This document shows positions 9,235 to 18,248 of a DNA stretch of 64,000 nt, piece after piece. A program made the translations under genes and the position numbers. The stretch lies in contig NZ_GL882644.1 in assembly GCF_000195635.1 (NCBI RefSeq), forward strand, positions 1-64,000. Direction: 5' to 3'. The stretch's first letter is position 1, and each line of letters starts with the position of its first letter. The notes below the pieces were generated by a model. The model was not told the DNA's origin. It saw only the letters and a program-made list of their open reading frames with translations, and searched no databases. Source of the DNA: Bacteroides fluxus YIT 12057 (GTDB lineage Bacteria; Bacteroidota; Bacteroidia; Bacteroidales; Bacteroidaceae).

Positions 9235-10509
9235 TTACATATAACTATAATATCCATCTTCATGATTCATAAAGATGCCGGTTATACATTCCATCTCGTT
9301 ATCTTGCAACATACCTTTTATAAAACCGGAAATAACCGTACTCACTTTTCCTTCATAAGAAGTATCAAATGCAGCATTGTAATAGCGTATTTTCTCCGCA
9401 TTTATTTTTCCACCAATTTGTATGCATTTCAATAAATCTTCTTTGGTAGAGCAAACGGGCATTAATTCATTCTTGATATACGAATACCAATCCATTACAG
9501 GATTCGTTGAGAAATTATAAAGTACAGACGGCGTTTTCATTAAATTTGCATCCAGATGGATGCCCGATTCATTGGCTACCAGTAGACGCAATTTTGCCAC
9601 AAACTCGAATGAGTTTTCTTTAGTAGGATAAGATATAACATAGCCCGCTTTGGCCAAATCATTCCAAACCGGCATCTGCTCCATGGAGGGATGAGGGCGA
9701 ATTATAATTCTCTCATTCAAATTGTCTGATAAATACGCACACAAGTTCTTCAGAATATCAATATTATCCAACTCGTTAACAGCAATACCTATCGCTTTTT
9801 CATCTCCTTTTTTCAAGTTGTTTATAATATCAAAACGTGGGTTTCCTGAAAGAAATACCTTACCCATTATATGACCGATCAACCTATATTTTTCAAAAGA
9901 GTCTAATCCGTCCAGAAAAGAATAAGAAAAAAGCAAGCTGGGAAAATTCCCATTAACTGAAGCATGCTGCGTATATAAAGTTTTTATGTGATAGGATGCG
10001 GCCAATTCTATCAGACAACGGTTCACCAAAATATGATCGTTTGCAAATACAATCACTTTCAGCCGGCTATTTTTTTTCAACAGTTGGTCAATGGTGATGT
10101 AAATGCCATAAGCCAAAATAAAATCATAGAAAAAATACCTTACCAATGGTCTGTCTTGTTGGTGCACTTTCTGATATTCCTTATGAAAATCAATCAAATG
10201 AAGCATAGAGTGAAAGTAGATTTTACTATAAGGAAGCTGCTTGCCAAAATCGTCAAGCATGGTATAACTATCATTTGAGAAGTTATCACATATAGGTCCT
10301 AATGCCTTTTTGTTGTTTAAAGTAGGCGCTACAAAAAGTAACTCTTTGAAATCTGGAAGTTTCCACCTAAAAGACACCATCTTATACAAGAAATGAATAA
10401 AAAAAGACACGTAGCAACTTGCCAAACTACGAGGTGAATGCACCAAATCACGGCAAGCAGAAAATTTGATAGCATTCAGCTTCATTATATCTACATGAGT
10501 GTATTTCAT
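9235..10509 (-). CDS. Probable GT-B-fold transferase of unknown specificity
   Basis: This 424-residue protein is not assigned to a named family with certainty. The middle contains TLYTQHASVNGNFP and the C-terminal half has IIIRPHPSMEQMP followed by SYPTKENSFEFVAKLRLLVANESG. An early His-containing loop and a late RPHP motif with a following Glu/Ser segment are usual for CDP-glycerol-type and sialic-acid-type GT-B transferases. It lies between the dehydrogenase and an acetyltransferase, so a role in transferring a capsule component is likely. It could use the nonulosonic acid made by the upstream genes (speculation). Confidence 0.55.
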   Translation of the reverse strand: MKYTHVDIMKLNAIKFSACRDLVHSPRSLASCYVSFFIHFLYKMVSFRWKLPDFKELLFVAPTLNNKKALGPICDNFSNDSYTMLDDFGKQLPYSKIYFHSMLHLIDFHKEYQKVHQQDRPLVRYFFYDFILAYGIYITIDQLLKKNSRLKVIVFANDHILVNRCLIELAASYHIKTLYTQHASVNGNFPSLLFSYSFLDGLDSFEKYRLIGHIMGKVFLSGNPRFDIINNLKKGDEKAIGIAVNELDNIDILKNLCAYLSDNLNERIIIRPHPSMEQMPVWNDLAKAGYVISYPTKENSFEFVAKLRLLVANESGIHLDANLMKTPSVLYNFSTNPVMDWYSYIKNELMPVCSTKEDLLKCIQIGGKINAEKIRYYNAAFDTSYEGKVSTVISGFIKGMLQDNEMECITGIFMNHEDGYYSYM

Positions 10510-10516
10510 ATTTCTA

Positions 10517-11065
10517 TCAATGAAATTTACATTCGGATTTCAAACGATTATAATGTTCTATATCACGATATTTTATAACTTTGGCAGGATTGCCCCCCAC
10601 AATAGCATAATCCGGAACATCTTTACAAACCACAGAACCCGCAGCCACAATAACTCCCTCGCCAATCGTTACATCACCAACAATGGTCACTCTATTTCCC
10701 AGCCAGACATTATCGCCAATAACAACTGTTTTATACACATAGCTTTCATCATAAGGTATCATATCCCCCTCATAATTATGGTTTTGAGTAATAATCATGC
10801 ATTCAGTACCCGAATGAAAATTATTTCCAAATTTTACTGTACCTCTACCTACAACATCCATCCCATTAAAGTTACAGTTATCTCCAAAGTAGATTTTACC
10901 ACCAAATACACATTTATAATTAATTTTCAGTCCTTTGCCGCATGAAACCGCACCCCTCCGGGCACTTGAAGTATATTTTCTACGACAGAATTCATGACAC
11001 AAAGAAGACACTTTACAATAAATCTTTCTCAAGATATTCAACAGCATAAATTTGATATTTTCCAT
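10517..11065 (-). CDS. Left-handed beta-helix O-acetyltransferase
   Basis: This 182-residue protein has hexapeptide repeats across most of its length, ending in VVIGDNVWLGNRVTIVGDV and AAGSVVCKDVPDYAIVGG, the signature of the maltose/galactoside acetyltransferase group. TQNHNY supplies the usual active-site His. It would move acetyl from acetyl-CoA to a capsule sugar, as a trimer in the cytoplasm. The gene is 7 bases from its neighbour. Confidence 0.88.
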   Translation of the reverse strand: MENIKFMLLNILRKIYCKVSSLCHEFCRRKYTSSARRGAVSCGKGLKINYKCVFGGKIYFGDNCNFNGMDVVGRGTVKFGNNFHSGTECMIITQNHNYEGDMIPYDESYVYKTVVIGDNVWLGNRVTIVGDVTIGEGVIVAAGSVVCKDVPDYAIVGGNPAKVIKYRDIEHYNRLKSECKFH

Positions 11066-11086
11066 AAAAATAAGTGTTGGGCAAGA

Positions 11087-12481
11087 CTATTTCTTCTGCT
11101 TTTTAATTATCCATAATACACTAACTGCAAATAATAAAGAAACTAAAAGTTTTACCGGTACAGGGCATTCCACTATTACATACGCAACTATAGTAAGAGT
11201 AACATGTAGTAATAAAATCACCTTAAAAGGGTATTCAACCTTGGATTTACTTCGAAAAAATCTTGTGAAAAATCCCGAATATCCCATATAAATAGCGGCG
11301 ATGTAATAACCTACCATAACACCCCATATAGAATAAAACGGAATCAAAAGACAATATAATCCTAATGCTATCAGTCCGGAGATAAAAGTCACCTTCAACA
11401 AGGTAGTTGTATTCTCATAATAGAAAAAAATATTGGTTACTGCCACATACATAGGTCTATAATTCAAAGCCATCACAAACAAAATGATATACGGATAAGT
11501 AGCGGCCAATTCTGCATTCGAAATTAACAAAGAAAAAATCTCCTTACTCCACACTGCAAAAAGGAATGTACACACATAAGTCAATCCCAAATAAATATAA
11601 ATCAGGGAACGGGCTTTCAATTCATTCCTTTCGCGAATCTCCGTGAGTGTCATAGGATTTATGGCTTGATTAATAGCAGCAATCCATGAATCAAGCAGCC
11701 CTCCTATTTGCAACACAATGTTGGCTTGTCCAAGAGTATTTATCGGACATGAATAAGCATTCATCACCACTTTACTCGAAGCGTTCATTAAAAAACTTGT
11801 ATAATAATGAGGCACAGTAGGCAAAGAAACTTTCAGATATTTAAAGATGGTCCTCCGTTTGAAATTCATGATAGGAGTCAATTTCAATTGAATATTCACT
11901 GTGTACCAATAAGATGCATTCATAATAAAAGTACCGATAAACGATCCTACATACCACCCCAAATATCCCAATCGGAAATGAACGACCAATAAATAATTAG
12001 CAAAAACAGTGACAATGCCAGCTATCATAGTCCTTATAACTACCGGCAATGCTTTCATGTTCAAAACATAATAAGAATTACCTATAATGGCTGTGGCACC
12101 GAAAAAGACGTTCGAGAAGTTAGTTAATAAGATAATCCACCACTTATTGTCGGCAGCTTCTTCCGGAATAATAAAATAGAGGATAATTCCTTGCAACAAA
12201 GCAAACAAAACCATCCAATATTGTAAAAACCCATAGATTTCGCGCCACAATATTTTATATTGGAATTTGCTCCGAAAAAAAATCACCGATAAGACGGTCG
12301 TAAATCCCAATGTTGACAGAGCCGTCAATCCCTGTGTATAAGCATCTATCGTACCTGCTATTCCATAGTCTGTTGCTGTCAGATATTGTGTCATCACAGG
12401 CAATAAAAAAACAGATATTATCTTAGAAGCATAAGGAGCCAAACCGAAAAAGAGAGTATTTGTAAATAATTTTTTCAGCAT
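11087..12481 (-). CDS. wzx: Oligosaccharide flippase (Wzx-like)
   Basis: This 464-residue protein has about twelve hydrophobic segments and the N-terminal FTNTLFFGLAPYASKIISVF pattern of polysaccharide transporters in the MOP superfamily. It should flip undecaprenyl-linked repeat units to the periplasmic face for the Wzy-like polymerase at 4516-5913. The gene lies directly downstream of an IS66 relic, which separates it from the first half of the operon. Continued transcription across that relic is needed unless a secondary promoter exists. Confidence 0.88.
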   Translation of the reverse strand: MLKKLFTNTLFFGLAPYASKIISVFLLPVMTQYLTATDYGIAGTIDAYTQGLTALSTLGFTTVLSVIFFRSKFQYKILWREIYGFLQYWMVLFALLQGIILYFIIPEEAADNKWWIILLTNFSNVFFGATAIIGNSYYVLNMKALPVVIRTMIAGIVTVFANYLLVVHFRLGYLGWYVGSFIGTFIMNASYWYTVNIQLKLTPIMNFKRRTIFKYLKVSLPTVPHYYTSFLMNASSKVVMNAYSCPINTLGQANIVLQIGGLLDSWIAAINQAINPMTLTEIRERNELKARSLIYIYLGLTYVCTFLFAVWSKEIFSLLISNAELAATYPYIILFVMALNYRPMYVAVTNIFFYYENTTTLLKVTFISGLIALGLYCLLIPFYSIWGVMVGYYIAAIYMGYSGFFTRFFRSKSKVEYPFKVILLLHVTLTIVAYVIVECPVPVKLLVSLLFAVSVLWIIKKQKK

Positions 12482-12637
12482 CGAACAGAGAGCTTGCTAA
12501 TATACATTGTTTTTGATTAAACTTTTTTGTCTCTTCTCACTCTCAGCCATTCTTCCAAACCTTCCAAGAAGTAAAAGAATAATGACTCGTAGGCACTCAG
12601 CCTTGCATCGTCCGTTAGCGTCTAATTTTAACATTTG

Positions 12638-13587
12638 TTATTGCTCTAGTCCGATTGTCAAGGGTAATAAATGTTCATAATCCCTACGTCCTTTAACAAT
12701 TTCACTGAAAAATCTCTTGAAATAATCAAGCACAGACACAGCCTGCATCCTGCAAGTGGAGATGCTGGTATGATATACCGCTGAGACGCAGGCCATCTTG
12801 TCACTTCCAAAGAATAACGAGTTCTTACGCTCACCCGCCAATGGACGAATAAAACGTTCGGCAATGGAATTGTCGGTTGAGTAAGAGCCGTCGTTCAAGT
12901 AGGCGAACAACTGGGTCCAAAAAGTATTCATAAGATAAGCAATCAAACCGCAGAAATAGGTAGAGCCTTTCTCCAACCAGTTGGTCAGGCTCATACGGCT
13001 CAAATGCATCGACTCACCGGATAATCTGTACATTTCACGATAAAGCGGAGTGTCCAGAACATATTTGTTGAAAGCAAGATAAGCCGGAAAAGAACCGGAA
13101 GCGTGCGTTCCCGGAACAACGTCAATGATTGCAGGATGCCCACTGAAAGGGAAATAGCCTTCATGGATTTTCCCGTCCGATGTCTTATAGCGGATGACCT
13201 CGTAATCACGTTCGACAAGCCCGCTTATCTGCTCATAGGCATATTTACGGAAACGTTTGATGATTTTTGCACCTGCGGGCAGTTGCCGGATATCACTGTC
13301 ATGACAAACCGTATTGTCGGCACTCATGGTACGGTAAGAAAGTCCCTGCCGATAAAGACGGGCTTCTTTTGATTTGGCTTCCACGTTCTCTTCCCGTGCA
13401 TGAGCCTCACCTGGCTGCGGCAAGGAGGAATCGAGGGAGTGGGGAGTGCCATCGAAATCATCCTTGTCACGTGTATGGTCTTCTTCGACCGACCGCTTCT
13501 TTTTATGGATTCCTTTTTGGCTCTTACCAACATAAAGGTTCTTATTACGGACTTTAAGCCGCAGTTTAGTCCTGCAATATCCAACAT
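12638..13587 (-). pseudogene. IS66 TnpC remnant
   Basis: The open frame encodes the middle of an IS66 transposase (LPAGAKIIKRFRKYAYEQIS, then SGHPAIIDVVPGTHASGSFP and SLTNWLEKGS) and then jumps to the C-terminal part (STDNSIAERFIRPLAGERKN, then a tail ending LLPLTIGLEQ). The roughly 200 residues normally between these blocks, including the first two catalytic aspartates, are absent. The N-terminus is also missing: the frame fuses with the end of tnpA. It cannot encode an active transposase. Confidence 0.75.
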
Positions 13588-13954
13588 AAGCCCTCCAGTT
13601 TCTCCACTAAGCTTTTCAAACCTTCGTAGCTCAAATTTTTCTGACTGATATGAACACCATTGCTCATGCGGATATCCACCAGGATTCGAAGTTCAGTATG
13701 ACAAGAAAGCCGAGGAGCCGATTCGGACTTTTGTTCCGGGATTGGTGAAGGACTTTCCGGCATTTCTGATTCCGTTGAGAGAGCACCCAAAACCTGAACA
13801 AGAATTATCTTCTTCCGGGTATCCTTGTACCATTTGGGAAATAGGTTATAAGGAACTTGGTGAACATACAAAATTTCTCAATAGAAACACTCGCAGGGAT
13901 ACCTTCCAATTTATAGCGCAAAAATAGACGCTCAAAATCATTGTAACTATACAT
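13566..13954 (-). pseudogene. IS66 TnpA-like remnant, frameshifted
   Basis: An ATG at 13954 starts MYSYNDFERLFLRYKLEGIP, the typical start of the small IS66 accessory protein of Bacteroides. After SIEKFC the reading shifts to a second frame, VPYNLFPKWYKDTRKKI, and ends with SNGVHISQKNLSYEGLKSLV, the usual C-terminus. The last residues run into the deletion that removed tnpB and the start of tnpC. Confidence 0.7.
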
Positions 13955-14063
13955 AAACCTGGCTTTTGATTTAACGAAAGCAAAGTTCTGGCTTTTATAT
14001 CGGTTATCCTATACGTCATTTTTGGACGCTAACATTTCACGCCTAATTCAAGGATGCATACTA

Positions 14064-14693
14064 TCAAATTTGCTTTATTGCTGCATAGCACTTCCTTAAA
14101 GCAAGATGCCGATGAATACTAAAACCATTTTTATTCACCCCGTCTACATCATGATATTTGCCTACATATATCCTGTCTCCATTATGGTCGGTATCATTAC
14201 ACCAAATAAAATCATGATGCCACAATATCTCTTTTTTTGCATAATAATAAGCAAAAAAGGTATAGACACATAAGATTGCAGTGGGGAAGTTTATATGTTC
14301 TTTCAGTAATTCTGTAGGCTGAACTGCACGAGAACTTTCTATTACATTTTTCCTTAACAGATACCAACGAAGTTGCAAGGAATCATGAATAAACTCTTCA
14401 TTCATATACCAGTCCTGGTTATAAAAGCAAGGTTCAGAGATAGCTGAATTCATCCCGAAACATTCGCGAAAATTAGCTATAGAAAGTTTTGTTCCCTCCA
14501 ATTCGGAAATACCCAATATCAGAATATAATCCTTTGAGTATTTTTTTAAATCGTCTAATGAATATTGTATCTCCGGCATTTGAATGGAAGAGAAGAGAAA
14601 TCCCATTCTTTCAAAAAGAGGCTTCAATTCATCCGAACCGATAAAATTCGAGCCAAACAGTAATTTAGCCTGTTCTATTGTAGTTCTTTCCAT
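14064..14693 (-). CDS. Capsule-locus protein of unknown function
   Basis: This 209-residue protein has no family I recognise. It has no signal peptide or clear membrane segment, is rich in aromatic residues and ends in a His/Arg-rich stretch (HRHLALRKCY). It overlaps the YdcF-like gene by 19 bases, so the two are probably translated together and may act in one step. The genes upstream make a NeuB-type product and lack recognisable PseG and PseH partners. This protein and its neighbour are therefore candidates for missing steps, but nothing in the sequence proves that. Confidence 0.6.
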   Translation of the reverse strand: MERTTIEQAKLLFGSNFIGSDELKPLFERMGFLFSSIQMPEIQYSLDDLKKYSKDYILILGISELEGTKLSIANFRECFGMNSAISEPCFYNQDWYMNEEFIHDSLQLRWYLLRKNVIESSRAVQPTELLKEHINFPTAILCVYTFFAYYYAKKEILWHHDFIWCNDTDHNGDRIYVGKYHDVDGVNKNGFSIHRHLALRKCYAAIKQI

Positions 14694-15259
14694 TTTTGAT
14701 AATCTATTGCTTCAGTATATGTAGCCAAATGTCCTAATTGAGAATATTTCTCAATGCGAATAAATTCCTGCTCCAAGCGTCCAAATCGGACACCCCATTC
14801 TGATTCTTTAAACCACCCCAAATTTCTTACAGGAGCATTGTAAAGGATTATACTACTCTTCTTATCCAACGTCTCACGCAAAAAAGTCAGATAGGCACGG
14901 TATTGATGTTCATGACTGGCGACCAATACCAACCGTTTCCAGCCGTTTTCCATTGCCATTTTCACTACTTCGACAGCCTGTTCCCTTGTATTCAATGACT
15001 TGTCTTCATGTACAATAGCGTCTGCAGGAACACCTTCCTTTAATATATAAGGCAGTACATCCGAAAAGGGGAAACTTCCGTATTCATAATCAGTAATATT
15101 GCCACTAAATACTATTTTGGCGGCAATACCTTGATCATAAAGTTCCACAGCCTTCTGATAACGATTCAAACCATCCCCTTCCAACAAAATGATTACATCG
15201 GAGGATTTCAAGATATCATTATCGACCACCGCTATAAATTTTTCACGCTCGGTCATCAT
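14675..15259 (-). CDS. YdcF/ElyC-family protein (DUF218)
   Basis: This 194-residue protein resembles the DUF218 group. It has DVIILLEGDGLNRYQKAVEL near the start, IVFSGN, SLNTREQA and LVLVASHEHQYRA, the usual order of conserved blocks in YdcF/SanA proteins. Unlike ElyC and SanA it has no membrane anchor, so it should be cytoplasmic. Its chemistry is unknown; family members bind nucleotides or phospho-compounds. It directly follows the NeuB-type gene (1-base overlap), pointing to a role in making or trimming the nonulosonic-acid-like sugar. Confidence 0.7.
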   Translation of the reverse strand: MMTEREKFIAVVDNDILKSSDVIILLEGDGLNRYQKAVELYDQGIAAKIVFSGNITDYEYGSFPFSDVLPYILKEGVPADAIVHEDKSLNTREQAVEVVKMAMENGWKRLVLVASHEHQYRAYLTFLRETLDKKSSIILYNAPVRNLGWFKESEWGVRFGRLEQEFIRIEKYSQLGHLATYTEAIDYQKWKELQ

Positions 15260-16320
15260 CAGAAGTTATTCCAAAACAACGGCTGCCCTTTCGCTATATC
15301 TTCTTTACATTCTTTACCGATAATTACCGGCTTGAATTTAGGAGGTATGCCCAAAGCGGGACGAAGCACATCTATATCTTCAGCAGTCATTATATGCCCC
15401 TTTTTAATATCCTGTTTAGCATACAGACAACGGCGTTGTACATAGACCGTCTCTCCTTCTTCAGCAACCACCTCTTTACGGGTACTGCCCATAGCGCGTT
15501 CTACTTCACGAATGGAATCAACCATAAATTTAAAATTCTGAGGTTCCATCGAATGCGGATGATCGGGTCCCTTGTCATTCCTATTCAATGTAAAGTGCTT
15601 CTCAATGACACGTCCGCCGACAACTACGGATGCCAAAGCGACCACATGCCCGGGCGCATGATCGGAATAGCCCGTCAAGACATCAAAAGCGGACTGATAA
15701 GTCTTCAAGACATTAACATTGGCACTTTCTATTTTAGACGGATAATTGGTTATGCATTGCATCAGCACCAAATCCCTATTTCCCGCTGCCTCTATGGTAC
15801 GGACAGCTTCATCTATTTCGGCCATGGTAGCGTCACCCGTAGCCAGCATCACCGGTTTTCCCTTACGGGCAATATAGTCCAGCATTTCAAGCCAAGTGAG
15901 ATCACCCGAACCAATTTTAATAAAAGGAACATCCAAGTCAGCACATAAATCTACAGCTTCCTTGAAATAGGGAGAAGTGGAAAAATCAATACTCACAGCT
16001 TTACAATAATCCGCAATTTCCTTATGCCACGCAATAGGAAATTCAGCATCTTTAAACACATCGCTTACGGTACGCCCCCAAGAACCATGTACGCCTTTCA
16101 ATTGCATGTGGGAGAATCCTCCCTCCGACACAATGCGTGAAGTAGAAAATGTTTGGAACTTCGCACAGTCTGCTCCCGCCTCCTTCGCGGCATCAATCAG
16201 TCGTTTGGCTTTTTCAATGTTGCCGTCAAAATTAGCTCCTATTTCTGCGATGAAATAAGTGGGATAGGTATCACCTATCATCTTATCGCCAATCCTTATT
16301 TCTCTATTAAAGAATCCCAT
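15259..16320 (-). CDS. NeuB-family nonulosonic acid synthase
   Basis: This 353-residue enzyme condenses phosphoenolpyruvate with a six-carbon amino sugar to give a nine-carbon 2-keto acid (sialic, legionaminic or pseudaminic type). It has FIAEIGANFDG (residues 23-33), AKFQTF, the metal-binding His motifs GYSDHAPGH and EKHFTL, and a C-terminal SAF antifreeze-like domain from about residue 290. The usual GxNHxG near the start reads GANFDG, so the family His there is Phe, a subgroup feature. With the PseB-type dehydratase and aminotransferase upstream, a pseudaminic- or legionaminic-like sugar is the best guess. Confidence 0.88.
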   Translation of the reverse strand: MGFFNREIRIGDKMIGDTYPTYFIAEIGANFDGNIEKAKRLIDAAKEAGADCAKFQTFSTSRIVSEGGFSHMQLKGVHGSWGRTVSDVFKDAEFPIAWHKEIADYCKAVSIDFSTSPYFKEAVDLCADLDVPFIKIGSGDLTWLEMLDYIARKGKPVMLATGDATMAEIDEAVRTIEAAGNRDLVLMQCITNYPSKIESANVNVLKTYQSAFDVLTGYSDHAPGHVVALASVVVGGRVIEKHFTLNRNDKGPDHPHSMEPQNFKFMVDSIREVERAMGSTRKEVVAEEGETVYVQRRCLYAKQDIKKGHIMTAEDIDVLRPALGIPPKFKPVIIGKECKEDIAKGQPLFWNNF

Positions 16321-16326
16321 AATGTA

Positions 16327-17505
16327 TTATCTTGTAAATTGTTCGATCGTTTTATGAAGGACTTCCGCCTGTTTCCTGGCTTCATCCAAATTCCAATAGT
16401 TAGTCTTCAACTGCACCATACGCTTCTGTAAATATTCCGCATTCGGACAAAGGTTGGCATCATACTTCTGCCATACTCCGGGCATATGCTGTATTTGGTT
16501 CTGAAACAAAGGTTCGTTATACGAGAGTTTCCAAGCTGCATAATACCCGTCACCTCCGTTCGACTGGAACAGGTCACGAAAAGCGTACCAGTCCTTTTCG
16601 GGGCAATCTGTATCCAGCACCATACTGTATGACCAGTATGAATTAACATAGCCTTCCGGCTCTGCCTGCCTTTTCAATAGCTTCTGGTTTTTAATGGCTT
16701 CATCAAATATCTTTGCTACTTCTATACGATTGTTTATCAATTCATCGACACGTTCTAGCTGCCCCAAGGCACAGGCGGCCTGCAACTCTGACATACGGTA
16801 ATTGAATCCTAATGAGATATGACGGCTATACTGAGGATCTTGAATATCATTTCTGGTAATCTTCCCTTGCTTGGCGCTTACACCGGCATAACCCAAACAA
16901 TTAAAGCGACGAGCGTTATCTGCCCATTCTTCCTTGTTACAGAGGAGCATCCCCCCTTCACCAGCAGTCAAATGTTTGCTTGCCTGAAAACTAAAGCTGG
17001 AAAAATCACCAAATTCACCGACATATTTACCCTTATACTTTCCAAGATAACATTCCGCATTATCTTCAATAAGATATAAATTATGGCGCTTACAAATATC
17101 CAGGATCTTGTCATAATCCGGAGCCAGACCGAAAAGAGAAACTGTCATGATAGCCTTGGTCTTGGGGGTGATTACTTTCTCTATACTTTCGCCAGAAATC
17201 TCAAACGTATCCAAATCACTGTCAGCAAACACAGGTATTGATCCGTTATGCAACACTCCAAATGAAGTACTGCTCATGGTCAAAGCGGGTACAATCACTT
17301 CATCGCCGGGCTTGATACCCAAAGCTGCCACAGCCGTATGCAAGGTGGCTGTACCGTTACAATGCCCGATAGCATAAACCTGATTAAACTTCTTTGCAAA
17401 AGCAGCTTCCAATCTGTTGTTGAATACAGAATTCAAAGAAGTTGCAAAAGCGTTATCCAGAACCTGATTCACATAATCACGTTCCAATTGACTGATTCTT
17501 TCCAT
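16327..17505 (-). CDS. PLP-dependent sugar aminotransferase (DegT/DnrJ/EryC1/StrS)
   Basis: This 392-residue protein has LIEDNAEC (Asp stacking on PLP) and FSFQASKHLTAGEGGML with the Schiff-base lysine Lys177. It should aminate the 4-keto sugar made by the PseB-type dehydratase, as PseC does. It lies 2 bases after the cytidylyltransferase and 6 bases before the synthase gene, inside a compact sugar cassette. The AIGHCNGTATLHTAV block fits the family N-terminus. The precise stereochemistry cannot be read from sequence. Confidence 0.88.
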   Translation of the reverse strand: MERISQLERDYVNQVLDNAFATSLNSVFNNRLEAAFAKKFNQVYAIGHCNGTATLHTAVAALGIKPGDEVIVPALTMSSTSFGVLHNGSIPVFADSDLDTFEISGESIEKVITPKTKAIMTVSLFGLAPDYDKILDICKRHNLYLIEDNAECYLGKYKGKYVGEFGDFSSFSFQASKHLTAGEGGMLLCNKEEWADNARRFNCLGYAGVSAKQGKITRNDIQDPQYSRHISLGFNYRMSELQAACALGQLERVDELINNRIEVAKIFDEAIKNQKLLKRQAEPEGYVNSYWSYSMVLDTDCPEKDWYAFRDLFQSNGGDGYYAAWKLSYNEPLFQNQIQHMPGVWQKYDANLCPNAEYLQKRMVQLKTNYWNLDEARKQAEVLHKTIEQFTR

Positions 17506-17507
17506 AA

Positions 17508-18248
17508 TTATACTGATTTATACATTTCACTTCGAGCTACATCAGAGTTTATATTTTCTATTTCGGGATGTTCTTTAAGTAGCTGAAGAATATCATCCAT
17601 GTGAAATATCTCTGAATCATTCTTATACAAGGATAAATATATACGGGTTACCATCTGAAAGTCTTTCTCCGTGTCAACTGTCCAACGCAAATAAGACAAA
17701 TTCTTGTTGTTGGAGAGATTAAACATCTTAAATTGTTCTGGATTACGATAAATGTATTGGGTCACGTGCTCCCTTTCAAAGTCACTCGTAGAAAATCTTT
17801 CCTCCCTATCCAAAGTTTCTTTGGTAAACACTTCTATATCCAGTCCTTCAGGATAAGAAGGGGGACAATTGTTGCAAACGAAATCATATTTTTTTTCTTG
17901 CAGTTTATTTACAGCCTCATCAATAAGAAGAGGTTCTTTAAAAGGATCATCCGCAGTTATTCTAACAATCACATCCGCCTTTGAATAATTGGCAGCCTCA
18001 TAGTAACGGTTCAGCACGTTACTTTCGCTCCCGCGAAAAACATCCACTCCATTTTCTTTAGCCCAATTGTACAGTTTATCATCCAACGGACTCTCTGTTG
18101 TTGCCAGAACGATATGATTTAGCGAACAGGCATGTTTCAAACGATTGACCACATGCCAAATAAAGGGTTTGCCACACAAATCAGCAAACACTTTATTAGG
18201 AAAACGAGTTGAACCGCAACGTGCCTGTATGATAGCTACAACCTTCAT
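17508..18248 (-). CDS. SpsF-type cytidylyltransferase
   Basis: This 246-residue nucleotidyltransferase begins VAIIQARCGSTRFPNK, the CTP-binding signature shared by SpsF, PseF and NeuA enzymes, followed by LATTESPLDD and VRITADDPF. It should activate the nine-carbon sugar as its CMP derivative before transfer to the capsule. The SpsF type is typical of Bacillus spore-coat and many anaerobe capsule loci. It overlaps the dehydratase gene by 4 bases. Confidence 0.87.
   Translation of the reverse strand: MKVVAIIQARCGSTRFPNKVFADLCGKPFIWHVVNRLKHACSLNHIVLATTESPLDDKLYNWAKENGVDVFRGSESNVLNRYYEAANYSKADVIVRITADDPFKEPLLIDEAVNKLQEKKYDFVCNNCPPSYPEGLDIEVFTKETLDREERFSTSDFEREHVTQYIYRNPEQFKMFNLSNNKNLSYLRWTVDTEKDFQMVTRIYLSLYKNDSEIFHMDDILQLLKEHPEIENINSDVARSEMYKSV

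Larger units (their letters stand above)
12614..14033 (-). mobile_element. IS66-family relic, internally deleted
   Basis: Remains of IS66 tnpA and tnpC are bounded by a 9-bp perfect inverted repeat, GTTAGCGTC at 12614-12622 and GACGCTAAC at 14025-14033, with weaker pairing inward. IS66 ends usually begin GTAAGCG, so these are plausible termini. I found no 8-bp target duplication in the flanks. The element is about 1.4 kb against roughly 2.5 kb for complete members: tnpB is missing and tnpC has lost its centre. It interrupts the capsule operon between 14064 and 12481. Confidence 0.75.

Noticed and set aside
12606-14041. Target-site duplication around the IS66 relic
   Set aside because: The 8 bases on each side (CATCGTCC and ATTTCACG) do not match, so no duplication is claimed.
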